Shown piece after piece: positions 54,957-63,557 of a DNA stretch of 64,000 bases (position 1 is its first letter; each line of letters starts with the position of its first letter). This DNA comes from Methylomonas montana. GTDB lineage: Bacteria; Pseudomonadota; Gammaproteobacteria; Methylococcales; Methylomonadaceae. Position numbers and translations under genes: made by a program. The stretch is taken from positions 2,914,001 to 2,978,000 of the forward strand of contig NZ_CP129884.1 of NCBI RefSeq assembly GCF_030490285.1, in the 5' to 3' direction. The notes beneath the pieces were generated by a model. The model was given only the letters and a program-made list of their open reading frames with translations, was not told the origin of the DNA and did not search any database.

Positions 54957-56540
54957 TCAATCCGCCAACAACACCCTACCCAATAAACTCCCCTTGTCGA
55001 TCGAGGCAACCGGCTCCGCCGCGCAACGTTCGATCATCGTCAATAATTGCTGTCGCAATAATTCGTTCCGCTGTTGCTCGGCCTGCATCGTCAATTTGAT
55101 CTCGGCCATCACCGCCGACAAGCCCTGCTGCAAGCCTTTCTGCAAGCCTTTCAACGCCGCCTTCTGCAAGGATGGCTGGATTTTTTTATGCAGGAAAAAC
55201 GGGATCAGCCAGCTCAGGGCAATCAGCAATACGCTATGAACCGCAAAGTCTGTGCCGAGATAAGCCGTGGCGTCTGCGGCGCTGTGATAGTAGCCGGAGA
55301 ACACTTGATAACCGACCGCGCCCATTGCCGCCAACGGCAGCAGCGTTTCGCAGATCGCGGTCAGCTTTAATAAAAAGCGCTGGGCGCCGTTGCCGGGCTT
55401 GAGCAAAGCCTGGCGGCCGGCCAGTTCGGTCTGGGCGGTAAGATTTTTCTCGGCATTGTCCCGGATGGTTTGCAGCGCGGTTTTTAAAGGCTTGCTGGGG
55501 ATATTGGCTTGCGCGGCCTGCAATATCAGTTCGTCCAACAGATCGTTCAAACGGTTTTGCGCCCAGTCGTCCCACAGTTTGATCTCGGCTTTTTGGCCAA
55601 GGTTTTCCGCCCAGAATTGCGCGAGTTGTTTGATGGGCCAGGCCAAACCCTGCTGCAAGCTGGCTTCCGCATGTTGCCACAGGGCATCCAGATTTTGCAG
55701 CAATTGCTGATAATCCTGCCCGGAAAACTCGTCGGCCAGCTGTTGCAAAGCTTGTTGCAATTGCTGCCGGCGAAATTGCTCGCCGCGCAATTCCAGTTGG
55801 GCGACGCTGTGCCGGCCGGATAGTTGCCGCAACTGCTCCAGCAATTGCGCAAACTCATCGCCGTCCGGTTCGCTGCAACTGGTACGAAAGATCAAGGGAT
55901 CGCTAAAACCGGCCTTGCCCAGCTGCTTTTTAAAGTCGTCGTATTGCACCGGCTGGCCACGATCCCACTGGTTCATCACAAACAACCAGGCATGTTTAGC
56001 ACCTTCCGCCAACAACAACTGCCAGGCCTTGTTGTCGCGGTAGCGTTCCGGGCTGACCACGTAAAGCAAGACGTCGATATGCGGCAGCCACTCCAAAACC
56101 AAGCGTTTGTTACTGAGTTCGACGCTGTCGAAATCCGGCATGTCGATCCAGACAATATGACTATTGGCTGCGTCGTTATGCTGGCTGATCTTGATGCTGT
56201 CCAGTGGCAAGCCGGCCGGCAGTTTATTGATCGCCAGACTCTGATGGTGATACAGCGTGACTTCTCGCGAGGTAGGCCTTTCGATGCCGGCTCTGGCAAT
56301 CGCTTGGCCGGCCAAGCGGTTTAATAAGCTGCTTTTGCCGACGCCGGTGCCGCCCATGAAGGCAACGATCAGCGGCCGCGCATCCGGATCGGAAACGCTG
56401 GCGGCGAATAGATTGTCGGCGCTGCGCGTGTCTATCGTCGTCAATAACTGCGCTCGTTTGGCGCTCAGGCGGCCTTCGGCTTGCGCGGCTGCCGCCCATT
56501 GCCGGGCCTGCGTCAACAATTCAGAGTAATCGTAAGCCAT
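54957..56540 (-). CDS. Membrane GTPase, tandem member 2
   Basis: A 527-residue P-loop GTPase. The G1 motif is AFMGGTGVGKSSLLNRLAGQ (P-loop 63-70), a possible G2 Thr is in RPTSREVTLY, G3 is unusual (VWIDMPDFDSVEL: DxPD instead of DxxG) and G4 is MNQWDRG (NQxD rather than NKxD). A helical region of about 250 residues follows, with two hydrophobic segments (LLPLAAMGAVGYQVFSGYY; FAVHSVLLIALSWLIPFFLH) near residues 390-450, and then a short helical tail. The protein overlaps the upstream GTPase gene by 20 bp. The layout recalls dynamin-like or YfjP-type proteins; function unknown. Confidence 0.8.
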   Translation of the reverse strand: MAYDYSELLTQARQWAAAAQAEGRLSAKRAQLLTTIDTRSADNLFAASVSDPDARPLIVAFMGGTGVGKSSLLNRLAGQAIARAGIERPTSREVTLYHHQSLAINKLPAGLPLDSIKISQHNDAANSHIVWIDMPDFDSVELSNKRLVLEWLPHIDVLLYVVSPERYRDNKAWQLLLAEGAKHAWLFVMNQWDRGQPVQYDDFKKQLGKAGFSDPLIFRTSCSEPDGDEFAQLLEQLRQLSGRHSVAQLELRGEQFRRQQLQQALQQLADEFSGQDYQQLLQNLDALWQHAEASLQQGLAWPIKQLAQFWAENLGQKAEIKLWDDWAQNRLNDLLDELILQAAQANIPSKPLKTALQTIRDNAEKNLTAQTELAGRQALLKPGNGAQRFLLKLTAICETLLPLAAMGAVGYQVFSGYYHSAADATAYLGTDFAVHSVLLIALSWLIPFFLHKKIQPSLQKAALKGLQKGLQQGLSAVMAEIKLTMQAEQQRNELLRQQLLTMIERCAAEPVASIDKGSLLGRVLLAD

Positions 56541-58263
56541 GTTTCTTCTCTTTCAGCGCCTGTTCCGCCTGTGACAAAAGTTGTTCGGAAATATTGAAGC
56601 GGGTTTGCGACTGCACGCCTTGCGGCAGCAAATACAGGCGCTGTTTCAGGCAAGCCTCGAACAGCGCGGTTTTGACGGTATTGAGCTGATGTTGTTTTAA
56701 CTCGGCTTCGACTTTATGCATATAACTGCCGATGGCGCTTTCCGCCAACAAGGAGGTAATGGTCAACATCAACGGCGTGATCACCAGATCGTGAATGCCA
56801 ATGCCGCCAGCCTGAATCGCCAGTAACAACGCGCCGGCATCGGTGGTGACGCGAGTGGCGCGCAGGCTGTTCAAAACTATCGGTTGCTCTTGCAGTTTCA
56901 GATACAAGCGCTGAGCGGAAGCCTCGACATCCTGCTGAAAATCGCTGTGATAGTCGCTGACCGCCTGGCGATAGGTCTGCAATAAATCGGTGCGCTTCTG
57001 TCGGAGCGCCATTGCGGTTTCCTTCCACCAGCGGCTGTCGGCCGGTTCGGTTTCGGTTCTTTCCAGCAAACGGTCGGCCAGCTGGATCATCAGATGCTCG
57101 CCCAACTGATTCAATACCGCCAATTCCTGATTGGGATTGATGGTCGAGCGGCCGCCGCCCAATTCGAATAATTTGCGAAACGGCCAGGTCATCGCTCGCC
57201 GAGTTTTGCCTAATGCTTTGGCGATACCGGGAATTTCCAGCAGTGTCAGCAGATTTAATAAGGCGTTTTGAAAGGTTTCGTAATGATGCGGGTGGTTCAA
57301 GTAGTCGCGCTGGTATTCCTTGACCGCCTGCGCCAGACATTGATCGACCAAAGTCTGCCAATGCCGTTGGGCATGATGCTCGGCAAACACCGGCTCCAAC
57401 CATGGCAGCCAGTAGCGATTCAGCAATTGCTGCTGCCGGCCACCATGTTTGCTACGCGAGACTTTCTTGGCCAGCTCGGTTAACGCTCGCTCCGCCGACG
57501 CCGGCCAGCTCGGCACAGCTGGGGCTTTTTGGAACAATAGCGGCACCACGACCGGCAAAGGGTCTTGGCGGGTTTGCAACCATTTTTGCCGCAGCGAATC
57601 CAGAATCACCGGTTCGCTGCCTTCGTTGAGTTTATTGACGCAAATCAGCGTCGGTTGCTGGAAAACCTCAATGGCTTTCATCATTTCCCAGACCGATTGG
57701 TCGGCGTATTTTTCCTTACTCACCACCAGCACGACGATGTCGGCCAAGGCGATGGTGCGAATCACACCTTCCCGATAATCGGCGGCATCGATCGAATCGA
57801 AATCCGGGGTATCCCAACAAACGCTAGCCGGCAATAGCGGCGATGCACCGGCGCTCTGGCTCAACGAAAAACAGTCGTATCGGCTCGGCCGCAACTCGGC
57901 CCGGTCCAGACACTGAAAGCGGCCGAAATAATGTTGCAGGCCGTCGCAATCGTCCGGTGTCAGGCCATGACAAAACCCTTGGGCCTGCACCGTGTAACCG
58001 GCCAGCGGGCTGACGCCGGCCGCATTGGCGTTGAGCAATAAGTTAACAACAGAACTTTTACCGGCCTGCGTCGGCCCGATCACGGCGATTTGCAAAGGAA
58101 AGCCAGGATGGCTTTCCAACAGCTCGCCCTTGCGAATGAAGGCCTCGCCGTGCAGCAGTTGTTCGATACGTTGTTGATAATCCAGATACTGGGGATTTTT
58201 TTTATCCAGCTGAAGTAACACGCTTTGGTAACGCTGTTTGAGAAGTTGGATAAATTCCAGCAT
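56521..58263 (-). CDS. Membrane GTPase, tandem member 1 (dynamin-like)
   Basis: A 580-residue P-loop GTPase. G1 is AVIGPTQAGKSSVVNLLLNA (63-70), G3 is CWDTPDFDSIDA (DTPD, again lacking the usual Gly), and G4 is ICVNKLNEGS, an NKxN variant. The C-terminal half is helical, with a hydrophobic patch (AGALLLAIQAGGIGIHDLVI, TPLMLTITSLLAESAI) that could insert into membrane. I begin at ATG 58263 (MLEFIQLLKQ); an upstream in-frame extension of 21 codons has no support. It overlaps the second GTPase, so the two probably form a hetero-oligomer, like the paired bacterial dynamin-like proteins (inference). Confidence 0.8.
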   Translation of the reverse strand: MLEFIQLLKQRYQSVLLQLDKKNPQYLDYQQRIEQLLHGEAFIRKGELLESHPGFPLQIAVIGPTQAGKSSVVNLLLNANAAGVSPLAGYTVQAQGFCHGLTPDDCDGLQHYFGRFQCLDRAELRPSRYDCFSLSQSAGASPLLPASVCWDTPDFDSIDAADYREGVIRTIALADIVVLVVSKEKYADQSVWEMMKAIEVFQQPTLICVNKLNEGSEPVILDSLRQKWLQTRQDPLPVVVPLLFQKAPAVPSWPASAERALTELAKKVSRSKHGGRQQQLLNRYWLPWLEPVFAEHHAQRHWQTLVDQCLAQAVKEYQRDYLNHPHHYETFQNALLNLLTLLEIPGIAKALGKTRRAMTWPFRKLFELGGGRSTINPNQELAVLNQLGEHLMIQLADRLLERTETEPADSRWWKETAMALRQKRTDLLQTYRQAVSDYHSDFQQDVEASAQRLYLKLQEQPIVLNSLRATRVTTDAGALLLAIQAGGIGIHDLVITPLMLTITSLLAESAIGSYMHKVEAELKQHQLNTVKTALFEACLKQRLYLLPQGVQSQTRFNISEQLLSQAEQALKEKKHGLRLL

Positions 58264-58380
58264 GTGGTAAGCTTGTGTTTTTTTAATTACCGAGTAATTT
58301 GGTTTGTTTGGTAACCCGCGTTGCAACCATTATAAATACAAAATTCGGGTTTGTTTATTTAGCCACTGGGGGGCTGCATC

Positions 58381-58815
58381 ATGAAAAAAGCATCTACTGT
58401 TATGGTTTTTTTGCTCTGTGCGTTATTGGCCGGTTGCAATAAAAGCAACCAAATCAACGGCAGCAGTTTAAAAACAGTCAACAGATCGATAAGCCAAATC
58501 AAGGAAAAACTGCCGCTGGATCAGCGTATCGAATTCGAAGTGTCTTTCTGGACCTTACGCGATGAAATCCGTAATAACAAGGAGTTTTTGGACGCTATCG
58601 ACGGCAAAACACCGGAACAGCTGATAGATGCCGGCAAGGAACTGTTTAACAAACGCAAAGCCGCTGGCGCCAAGGACTACCAACAATACGCCAACTGGGA
58701 CCAAATGATCGCCCAATATTCGCAAGAACGTATCGATCAAAACCGCAAAAAAACCCCTGACGCCCGCGATAAAAATCCACCGGCTCGGATCGATTACAAA
58801 ATGCACTCCATGTAA
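58381..58815 (+). CDS. Small lipoprotein of unknown function
   Basis: A 144-residue lipoprotein (lipobox Cys19 in LLAGCNKS). The mature part is short and polar: FWTLRDEIRNNKEFLDAIDG and KTPEQLIDAGKELFNKRKAA form helices, resembling the DUF6694 lipoproteins. It is divergent from the GTPase pair and ends one base from the convergent DUF2959 gene. No functional residues are recognisable. Confidence 0.8.
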   Translation: MKKASTVMVFLLCALLAGCNKSNQINGSSLKTVNRSISQIKEKLPLDQRIEFEVSFWTLRDEIRNNKEFLDAIDGKTPEQLIDAGKELFNKRKAAGAKDYQQYANWDQMIAQYSQERIDQNRKKTPDARDKNPPARIDYKMHSM

Positions 58816-58816
58816 T

Positions 58817-59479
58817 CTACTTGCGCAACACCGGGGCCGGCAGTTGCTTCTGTTCCACCAGAACCGTGACAAACTGGCTGGCCTCGCTGATGGTTTTCTC
58901 CATCACCTCGATCAATCTGGAAATATCCACGCCTATCTCGACAAATTCATGCCGCAACGCCGCTATCGCGTGGGCGTTAAGGTTGTGCTTTAAAAACAAG
59001 ACCTGATCCTGAAACGCCGCCAATACCGGATGCATCCGGGTTTCCGCGGTCTGCAAGGCTTTCAATAAACGCGCGTATTGCTGGCGGGATTTTTTCAATT
59101 GCTGCTGGCTGCGCGCCTTCAAGGCCCGGTTGCTATACAAAGCCAACTCTGCTTCCCACTCCGCAAACAAGGCTTCGCTGATGTCTTCCACCGCCTGAAT
59201 CCGCTGGCTGACTTGATCGGCTTTGCCGCGACATAAATCGTAACGTCGCTTGAGTTGTTGATAGCGTTGTTCCAGTGAACTGTCCGGCAGGCTGACGATG
59301 CTTTTGAATTTATCCAGCGCATCGACAAATTGATCTCGGCTTTCCTTCAAGCTCTCGCAAGCCTGCCCCACCTGCACCACCACGATGTCGCGCTTTTGGT
59401 GCCCCAGCAAGGACTCGCGACTTTGATAATAGGCCTTGCGCAAACGCTTGTTCAGAATGGCTTTGATAAAATTAATCAT
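58817..59479 (-). CDS. DUF2959 coiled-coil protein
   Basis: A 220-residue, mostly helical protein of the DUF2959 family. Family blocks are ESLKESRDQFVDALDKFKSI, AVEDISEALFAEWEAELALY and LAAFQDQVLFLKHNLNAHAI. It lacks a signal peptide, unlike some relatives that are lipoproteins. Its start overlaps the end of the MfnE-like kinase gene by 8 bp, so it is the last member of the cofactor operon. The family has no known function; a link to C1-cofactor synthesis is suggested only by position. Confidence 0.85.
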   Translation of the reverse strand: MINFIKAILNKRLRKAYYQSRESLLGHQKRDIVVVQVGQACESLKESRDQFVDALDKFKSIVSLPDSSLEQRYQQLKRRYDLCRGKADQVSQRIQAVEDISEALFAEWEAELALYSNRALKARSQQQLKKSRQQYARLLKALQTAETRMHPVLAAFQDQVLFLKHNLNAHAIAALRHEFVEIGVDISRLIEVMEKTISEASQFVTVLVEQKQLPAPVLRK

Positions 59480-60038
59480 GGCAGGACAAGAAACGGTCTT
59501 TATTGATCACGGTGATTTTGTAGTTAGCCTGGGCGGTGAAACGCTGGAAAGCCGCATCGAGGATGCCTTGCTGCTGCAAGCCCTGCAAATTGGTGGGGAC
59601 GGGAATCTGCGCCGATTTAACAATGATCAGTTCCTCTGCGTCGATACGGCCAGCCAGCCACGCGGCCAAACTATCGGAAGTAACATCCCAGCTGGCGGCT
59701 ATACCGGCCTCATCCAATTGCTCGATTTGCGGAGACCAAATCAGAACAGACTGCATTTGACCGGCTGAGCTTAGCCTGCCAACGTCGCTAATGAGGGCAT
59801 ATTCAGGTCTTAAGCTATGCATCAACAAGGCCATTTGCTGCATCGCCAGAATCGCCATCCGATGCGCAGCGACATCGTCGAAATGCCACTGACTTTGCGC
59901 GATGCGCACTTGCTCGGCAAACGGTCCACCGCCCGGCACGATCACGACCGGCCCGGTATAGTGATCGACCGCCGCCAGACAGGCCGGCAAGGCCGCCGTT
60001 TCCAGCAAGCTGCCGCCCAGTTTGATCACCCGGCTCAT
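59472..60038 (-). CDS. MfnE-like amino-acid-kinase-family protein
   Basis: A 188-residue protein of the aspartate/glutamate/uridylate kinase fold. The phosphate-binding motif is RVIKLGGSLLE, followed by GPVVIVPGGGPFAEQVRIAQ and SWDVTSDSLAAWLAGRIDAE, ELIIVKSAQIP. It fits MfnE, which phosphorylates 5-(aminomethyl)-3-furanmethanol phosphate during methanofuran synthesis, and is shorter than true aspartokinases. Its start overlaps the pabB stop (ATGA). With MfnF-like and MfnD-like genes in the same operon, assignment to the methylofuran/methanofuran pathway is good but enzymatically inferred. Confidence 0.83.
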   Translation of the reverse strand: MSRVIKLGGSLLETAALPACLAAVDHYTGPVVIVPGGGPFAEQVRIAQSQWHFDDVAAHRMAILAMQQMALLMHSLRPEYALISDVGRLSSAGQMQSVLIWSPQIEQLDEAGIAASWDVTSDSLAAWLAGRIDAEELIIVKSAQIPVPTNLQGLQQQGILDAAFQRFTAQANYKITVINKDRFLSCHD

Positions 60039-61408
60039 GCGCTAAACTGCTGCAGCAATTGCAGTAAAGCGGCGGCTTTATCGAAACATTCCTGATATTC
60101 CTCGTCCAGTTGCGAGTCGTTGACGATACCGCCGCCCGCCCAAAAGCGTATGGTGCCATGGTTGTGGACCAGGGTACGGATGGCGATATTGGTATCCATA
60201 TTGCCGTCGAAACCGATGTAACCGATCGCGCCGCAATAAATGCCACGCCGGTGCGGCTCCAGTTCCTCGATGATTTCCATCGCTCGAATTTTCGGCGCGC
60301 CGGTAATCGAACCGCCCGGAAAACAGCTGCGCAATAAATCGATGGCATGTTGGCCGGCGGCCAGTTGCCCGGTCACCGTGCTGACTAGATGATGGACGGT
60401 GGCATAGCTTTCCACCGCGAACAAGCTCGGCACCCATACCGAGCCTTTCTGACAACTCTTACCCAAATCGTTGCGTAACAGATCGACGATCATCACGTTT
60501 TCGGCCCTATCCTTGGTACTGGATACCAGGGCTTCTATCTGCGCCTGATCGGCTTCCCGAGTACTTTTGCGCGGCCGGGTGCCTTTGATGGGCTTGGTTT
60601 CCACCGCCCCGTCCGTTACTTTTAAAAACCGTTCCGGCGAGGAACTCAACACTTGCACATCGGGGAAATTCAGATACGCGCTGAATGGTGCGGCGTTGAT
60701 CTGCCGCAAGACCTGATAAGCTTGCCAGGGCTGGCCCTGACAAGGACTCTCGAAACGCTGGGTCAGATTAATCTGATAGCAATCGCCTTCTTTCAGATAA
60801 TGTTTGATACGCTGAAAAGCCGTGGCGTACGCCGCCCTATCCATATTGGCGAGCGGCGCTTGCAGCACTTTGAAGTCTTCGGTTGTCGCCGGCTGGGTAA
60901 TCGCGCTGAATTCAGCGATCAGCCTTTGCCGTTCGCTTTCCGGTAAGTCATAACTAACCAGCCAGCTTTGCCGTTGCTGATGATCGACGATCAGCGCCCA
61001 TCGGTAAATGCCGACCGCCATCTCGGCCAGATTTTCCGTATCGTCGGCCAGCGCCGGCAAGCGTTCGATGCGCCGAGCCAAATCGTAAGCAAAATAGCCG
61101 ATCGCCCCGCCGTTGAACGGCAAACCGTCGACGCTGGCTAACGGCGTGCCCAGCTGTTGTTTCAATAACAGAAATGGATCGGCTTGGCTTTCGGTCACTA
61201 CGCCGTCGCGCGCGATGCGGGTGATGTTGCCGTGGGTTTGCAGGGTCGCTATCGGCGCGTAAGCGATGATGTCGAATCTATCCTGCCGGCTATGAGGCTG
61301 GGCGCTATCCAGAAACACCGCCCAAGGTCTTTCCGCAAGAGGGGCAAATAATTGTGCGCTGTCCGGAAAATACGGCAGCGACTGTTTAATGGGTTTTGCT
61401 AAAGGCAT
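60035..61408 (-). CDS. pabB: Aminodeoxychorismate synthase component I
   Basis: Chorismate-binding enzyme (457 residues) converting chorismate plus ammonia to 4-amino-4-deoxychorismate, the p-aminobenzoate precursor. The motif ETKPIKGTRPRKST, near residue 275, contains the PIKGT lysine characteristic of PabB (TrpE has PIAGT), so anthranilate synthase is excluded. The catalytic blocks follow: ENVMIVDLLRNDLGKSCQKG, CFPGGSITGAPKIRAMEIIE and GIYCGAIGYIGFDGNMDTNI, GGGIVNDSQLDEEYQECFDK. p-Aminobenzoate feeds folate and tetrahydromethanopterin, which explains its place among methanofuran-type genes. No pabC follows. Confidence 0.96.
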   Translation of the reverse strand: MPLAKPIKQSLPYFPDSAQLFAPLAERPWAVFLDSAQPHSRQDRFDIIAYAPIATLQTHGNITRIARDGVVTESQADPFLLLKQQLGTPLASVDGLPFNGGAIGYFAYDLARRIERLPALADDTENLAEMAVGIYRWALIVDHQQRQSWLVSYDLPESERQRLIAEFSAITQPATTEDFKVLQAPLANMDRAAYATAFQRIKHYLKEGDCYQINLTQRFESPCQGQPWQAYQVLRQINAAPFSAYLNFPDVQVLSSSPERFLKVTDGAVETKPIKGTRPRKSTREADQAQIEALVSSTKDRAENVMIVDLLRNDLGKSCQKGSVWVPSLFAVESYATVHHLVSTVTGQLAAGQHAIDLLRSCFPGGSITGAPKIRAMEIIEELEPHRRGIYCGAIGYIGFDGNMDTNIAIRTLVHNHGTIRFWAGGGIVNDSQLDEEYQECFDKAAALLQLLQQFSA

Positions 61409-61491
61409 TAAAGGGGGATGCTAATAAGCGGCCGGAATGTGCCACAAGGACATGATTTGCAATACGCCGATTTTAACCCAGCCAAGCGGCT

Positions 61492-62538
61492 TTAACCAAA
61501 CCCGCCGGCTAGATAAGCTACGGCGGCAGCCGGCGCGCAGTCGGCGGCGTCGATAGTCTGGTTTTTATCGGTTGCTGGCAGCAACTCGGTAAAGTCCAGA
61601 TAATCAACTCCTAAATCCCAGGCAATATCGCGCGCCAAGAACCGGCCGACGCCGGCACCGACTAATTTGATTGCCGCATGATCGCCGGCCAACCGGATTT
61701 GCCTAGCACAGGCCTGATAGATTTTATCTATTTGTTTGGCTTTCAGATGCTCGGCAAAGGCTCGCCATAAAGGCAGATCGCTCTCGCAGAACTCGTAACC
61801 GGTTAGCCGCGACAGCCGCCGCGCGCTAGCCAGCACGGATTTTTCGGCGCCATCGGCGGTGTCGCTCTGGTCGTGCGCTTCGTTCAAGTCGCCGGTCAAA
61901 CGATACACATCGGCCATCGTCGCGAAATACTCGGCCATCAAGCCCATCGGTTGGCCGTTGAATTCCGCATCCGGCGCGATAGCCATCACCGCGGTACGGA
62001 TAATGCCGGTATACACCAGCTCGCCAGACACCAAGCGCTGATAATCGGTGAATCCCTGCACCTTGAGTTGATGCTTTTCAATCAGCAAAATATCGGTAGT
62101 GGTACTGCCTATGTCCACAAACAAGGCATTCGGCAATCGCTTGGCCACCAGTAATAGACTGGCTAACCAGTTCGCGGAGGCAATGTCCATGCAATCGGCC
62201 GGCTGAATTTGCGCGACCGATAAAAAACCACGCAGGCCGGTAAAGACCATCACCCGCTCGACGTCGAAATGCTCACAAACGGCCTGAACAATAGCCTTGA
62301 CGCCTTGCTCGCGACTGGTAAAGCAATCCACCAATTCGCCGGTCATCGTCACGGCATGATGGCAATCTTGCAAATCGAATTGGCCAGCGAATTCGGTCAG
62401 AGTGCGATGCAGATAATCCACGCCCTTCCACAGTGGACAAGCTTGTTGAGCAACTGCGATGATTTGGCCGGATGCATTCAACAACGCCAACTTGACGTGC
62501 GCGCCGCCAATATCCCAACCTGCAATCGGTTTATTCAT
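61492..62538 (-). CDS. MfnF-like H4MPT-linked C1-pathway protein
   Basis: A 348-residue ASKHA-fold (hydantoinase/oxoprolinase-like) protein. The two phosphate-binding loops are IAGWDIGGAHVKLALLN and LFVDIGSTTTDILLIEKHQL. It matches the proteins annotated as tetrahydromethanopterin-linked C1 transfer pathway proteins in methylotrophs and MfnF in methanogens, which joins the furan unit to the tyramine-glutamate moiety. It is 8 bp after the ATP-grasp gene, and 83 bp before pabB. Its presence is a marker of methylotrophic H4MPT/methylofuran metabolism. The exact reaction in bacteria is inferred. Confidence 0.87.
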   Translation of the reverse strand: MNKPIAGWDIGGAHVKLALLNASGQIIAVAQQACPLWKGVDYLHRTLTEFAGQFDLQDCHHAVTMTGELVDCFTSREQGVKAIVQAVCEHFDVERVMVFTGLRGFLSVAQIQPADCMDIASANWLASLLLVAKRLPNALFVDIGSTTTDILLIEKHQLKVQGFTDYQRLVSGELVYTGIIRTAVMAIAPDAEFNGQPMGLMAEYFATMADVYRLTGDLNEAHDQSDTADGAEKSVLASARRLSRLTGYEFCESDLPLWRAFAEHLKAKQIDKIYQACARQIRLAGDHAAIKLVGAGVGRFLARDIAWDLGVDYLDFTELLPATDKNQTIDAADCAPAAAVAYLAGGFG

Positions 62539-62546
62539 GGTTTCCT

Positions 62547-63536
62547 TTAATTGATACTGACCAGAACCGCTTCATTGCGACTAGCCTGCAAAATCGGTTC
62601 GGCGCGACGTAAGCGTAAAACCTGTTCGGCAACGTTAATGCCGGTCGCTTGCCGGATACCGACGTAAGAACTGGTCAGGCGCGGATTGATTTCCAATACC
62701 AGCGGCCCATGTTCGGCGTTCTCGATGATGTCGATACCGATATACCCCCATAAATCCGGCATGGCTGCGGCGATCCGCTTGACTAGGTTTCGATAAAAAT
62801 CCCACTTATCGGTTTGAACATTGACCAAGCAGCCCTGCAAACTAAAGCGGTCATTTTCCAAAACAATTTCCTGATGGTTATAGCAAATAAGCCAAGCCTG
62901 ACCATGCCTGAACAAACAGGACAGGCTGGCGGCTTGACCGTCGAGATAAGGTTGCAAAACATAGCGTTGCGGTTCGCTCAATTCAGCAACGGCGGTCGGC
63001 AATTGTTCGGCATTGATCACAACACTATCCATGCAGCCAACGCCGTCGGCCATTTTGACAACGATATTCTCGCCTAGATCGGCAGCGCCATCATTAAGCA
63101 AACGGGTTTCCACAAGCGGAATCGCCCACATTCTCAACATTTGGTGGGTCACATATTTATCGGCGCAGATTGCCAGCGCAGCAGGATGGGATAACAAAAC
63201 TTCGACATTCGCATCGGCGGCCAACTCGGCCAAGCTTTGCAAAATACCGTCGCTTTCCGGCGCAATCGGCCAAAATAAATCAGCTTCAATCAGCAAATCC
63301 GCCAACAAGCTGGTGATGTCACAATCCGAACTGACCGTTACCGTTTCAGAATCCGACAGCAAGGCCGGCATATTGCAGCGCGCATCCAGCGGCACACAAA
63401 GCTGAATGTCGTCCAGACACTTCAGTTCGGCAAGCAAAGCCTGTAACATCATGCCGCCTTCCGCAGCCAGCGACGCCGGCAATGTCTGCCCTGCGAACCC
63501 GCCGCCGGTAATGTATTCAAACACCAGAATTTTCAA
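62547..63536 (-). CDS. ATP-grasp ligase, MfnD-like
   Basis: A 329-residue ATP-grasp enzyme. The N-terminus KILVFEYITGGGFAGQ is the family signature; the ATP-grasp core includes RYVLQPYLDGQAASLSCLF and the metal-binding LVLEINPRLTSSYVGIRQA. Relatives are the tyramine-glutamate ligase MfnD and the ATP-grasp proteins of methylotroph H4MPT gene clusters. It starts with TTG at 63536: a stop codon immediately precedes it in frame and no ATG exists near the conserved N-terminus. Its start is 21 bp from the divergent HisA-like gene, so both must share a very compact promoter region or be transcribed from elsewhere. Confidence 0.87.
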   Translation of the reverse strand: MKILVFEYITGGGFAGQTLPASLAAEGGMMLQALLAELKCLDDIQLCVPLDARCNMPALLSDSETVTVSSDCDITSLLADLLIEADLFWPIAPESDGILQSLAELAADANVEVLLSHPAALAICADKYVTHQMLRMWAIPLVETRLLNDGAADLGENIVVKMADGVGCMDSVVINAEQLPTAVAELSEPQRYVLQPYLDGQAASLSCLFRHGQAWLICYNHQEIVLENDRFSLQGCLVNVQTDKWDFYRNLVKRIAAAMPDLWGYIGIDIIENAEHGPLVLEINPRLTSSYVGIRQATGINVAEQVLRLRRAEPILQASRNEAVLVSIN

Positions 63537-63557
63537 TTATAAAACTCGCTTAACCTA

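Noticed and set aside
60035..61408. Anthranilate synthase component I (trpE)
   Set aside because: The PIKGT lysine is diagnostic for PabB; TrpE has Ala at that position.
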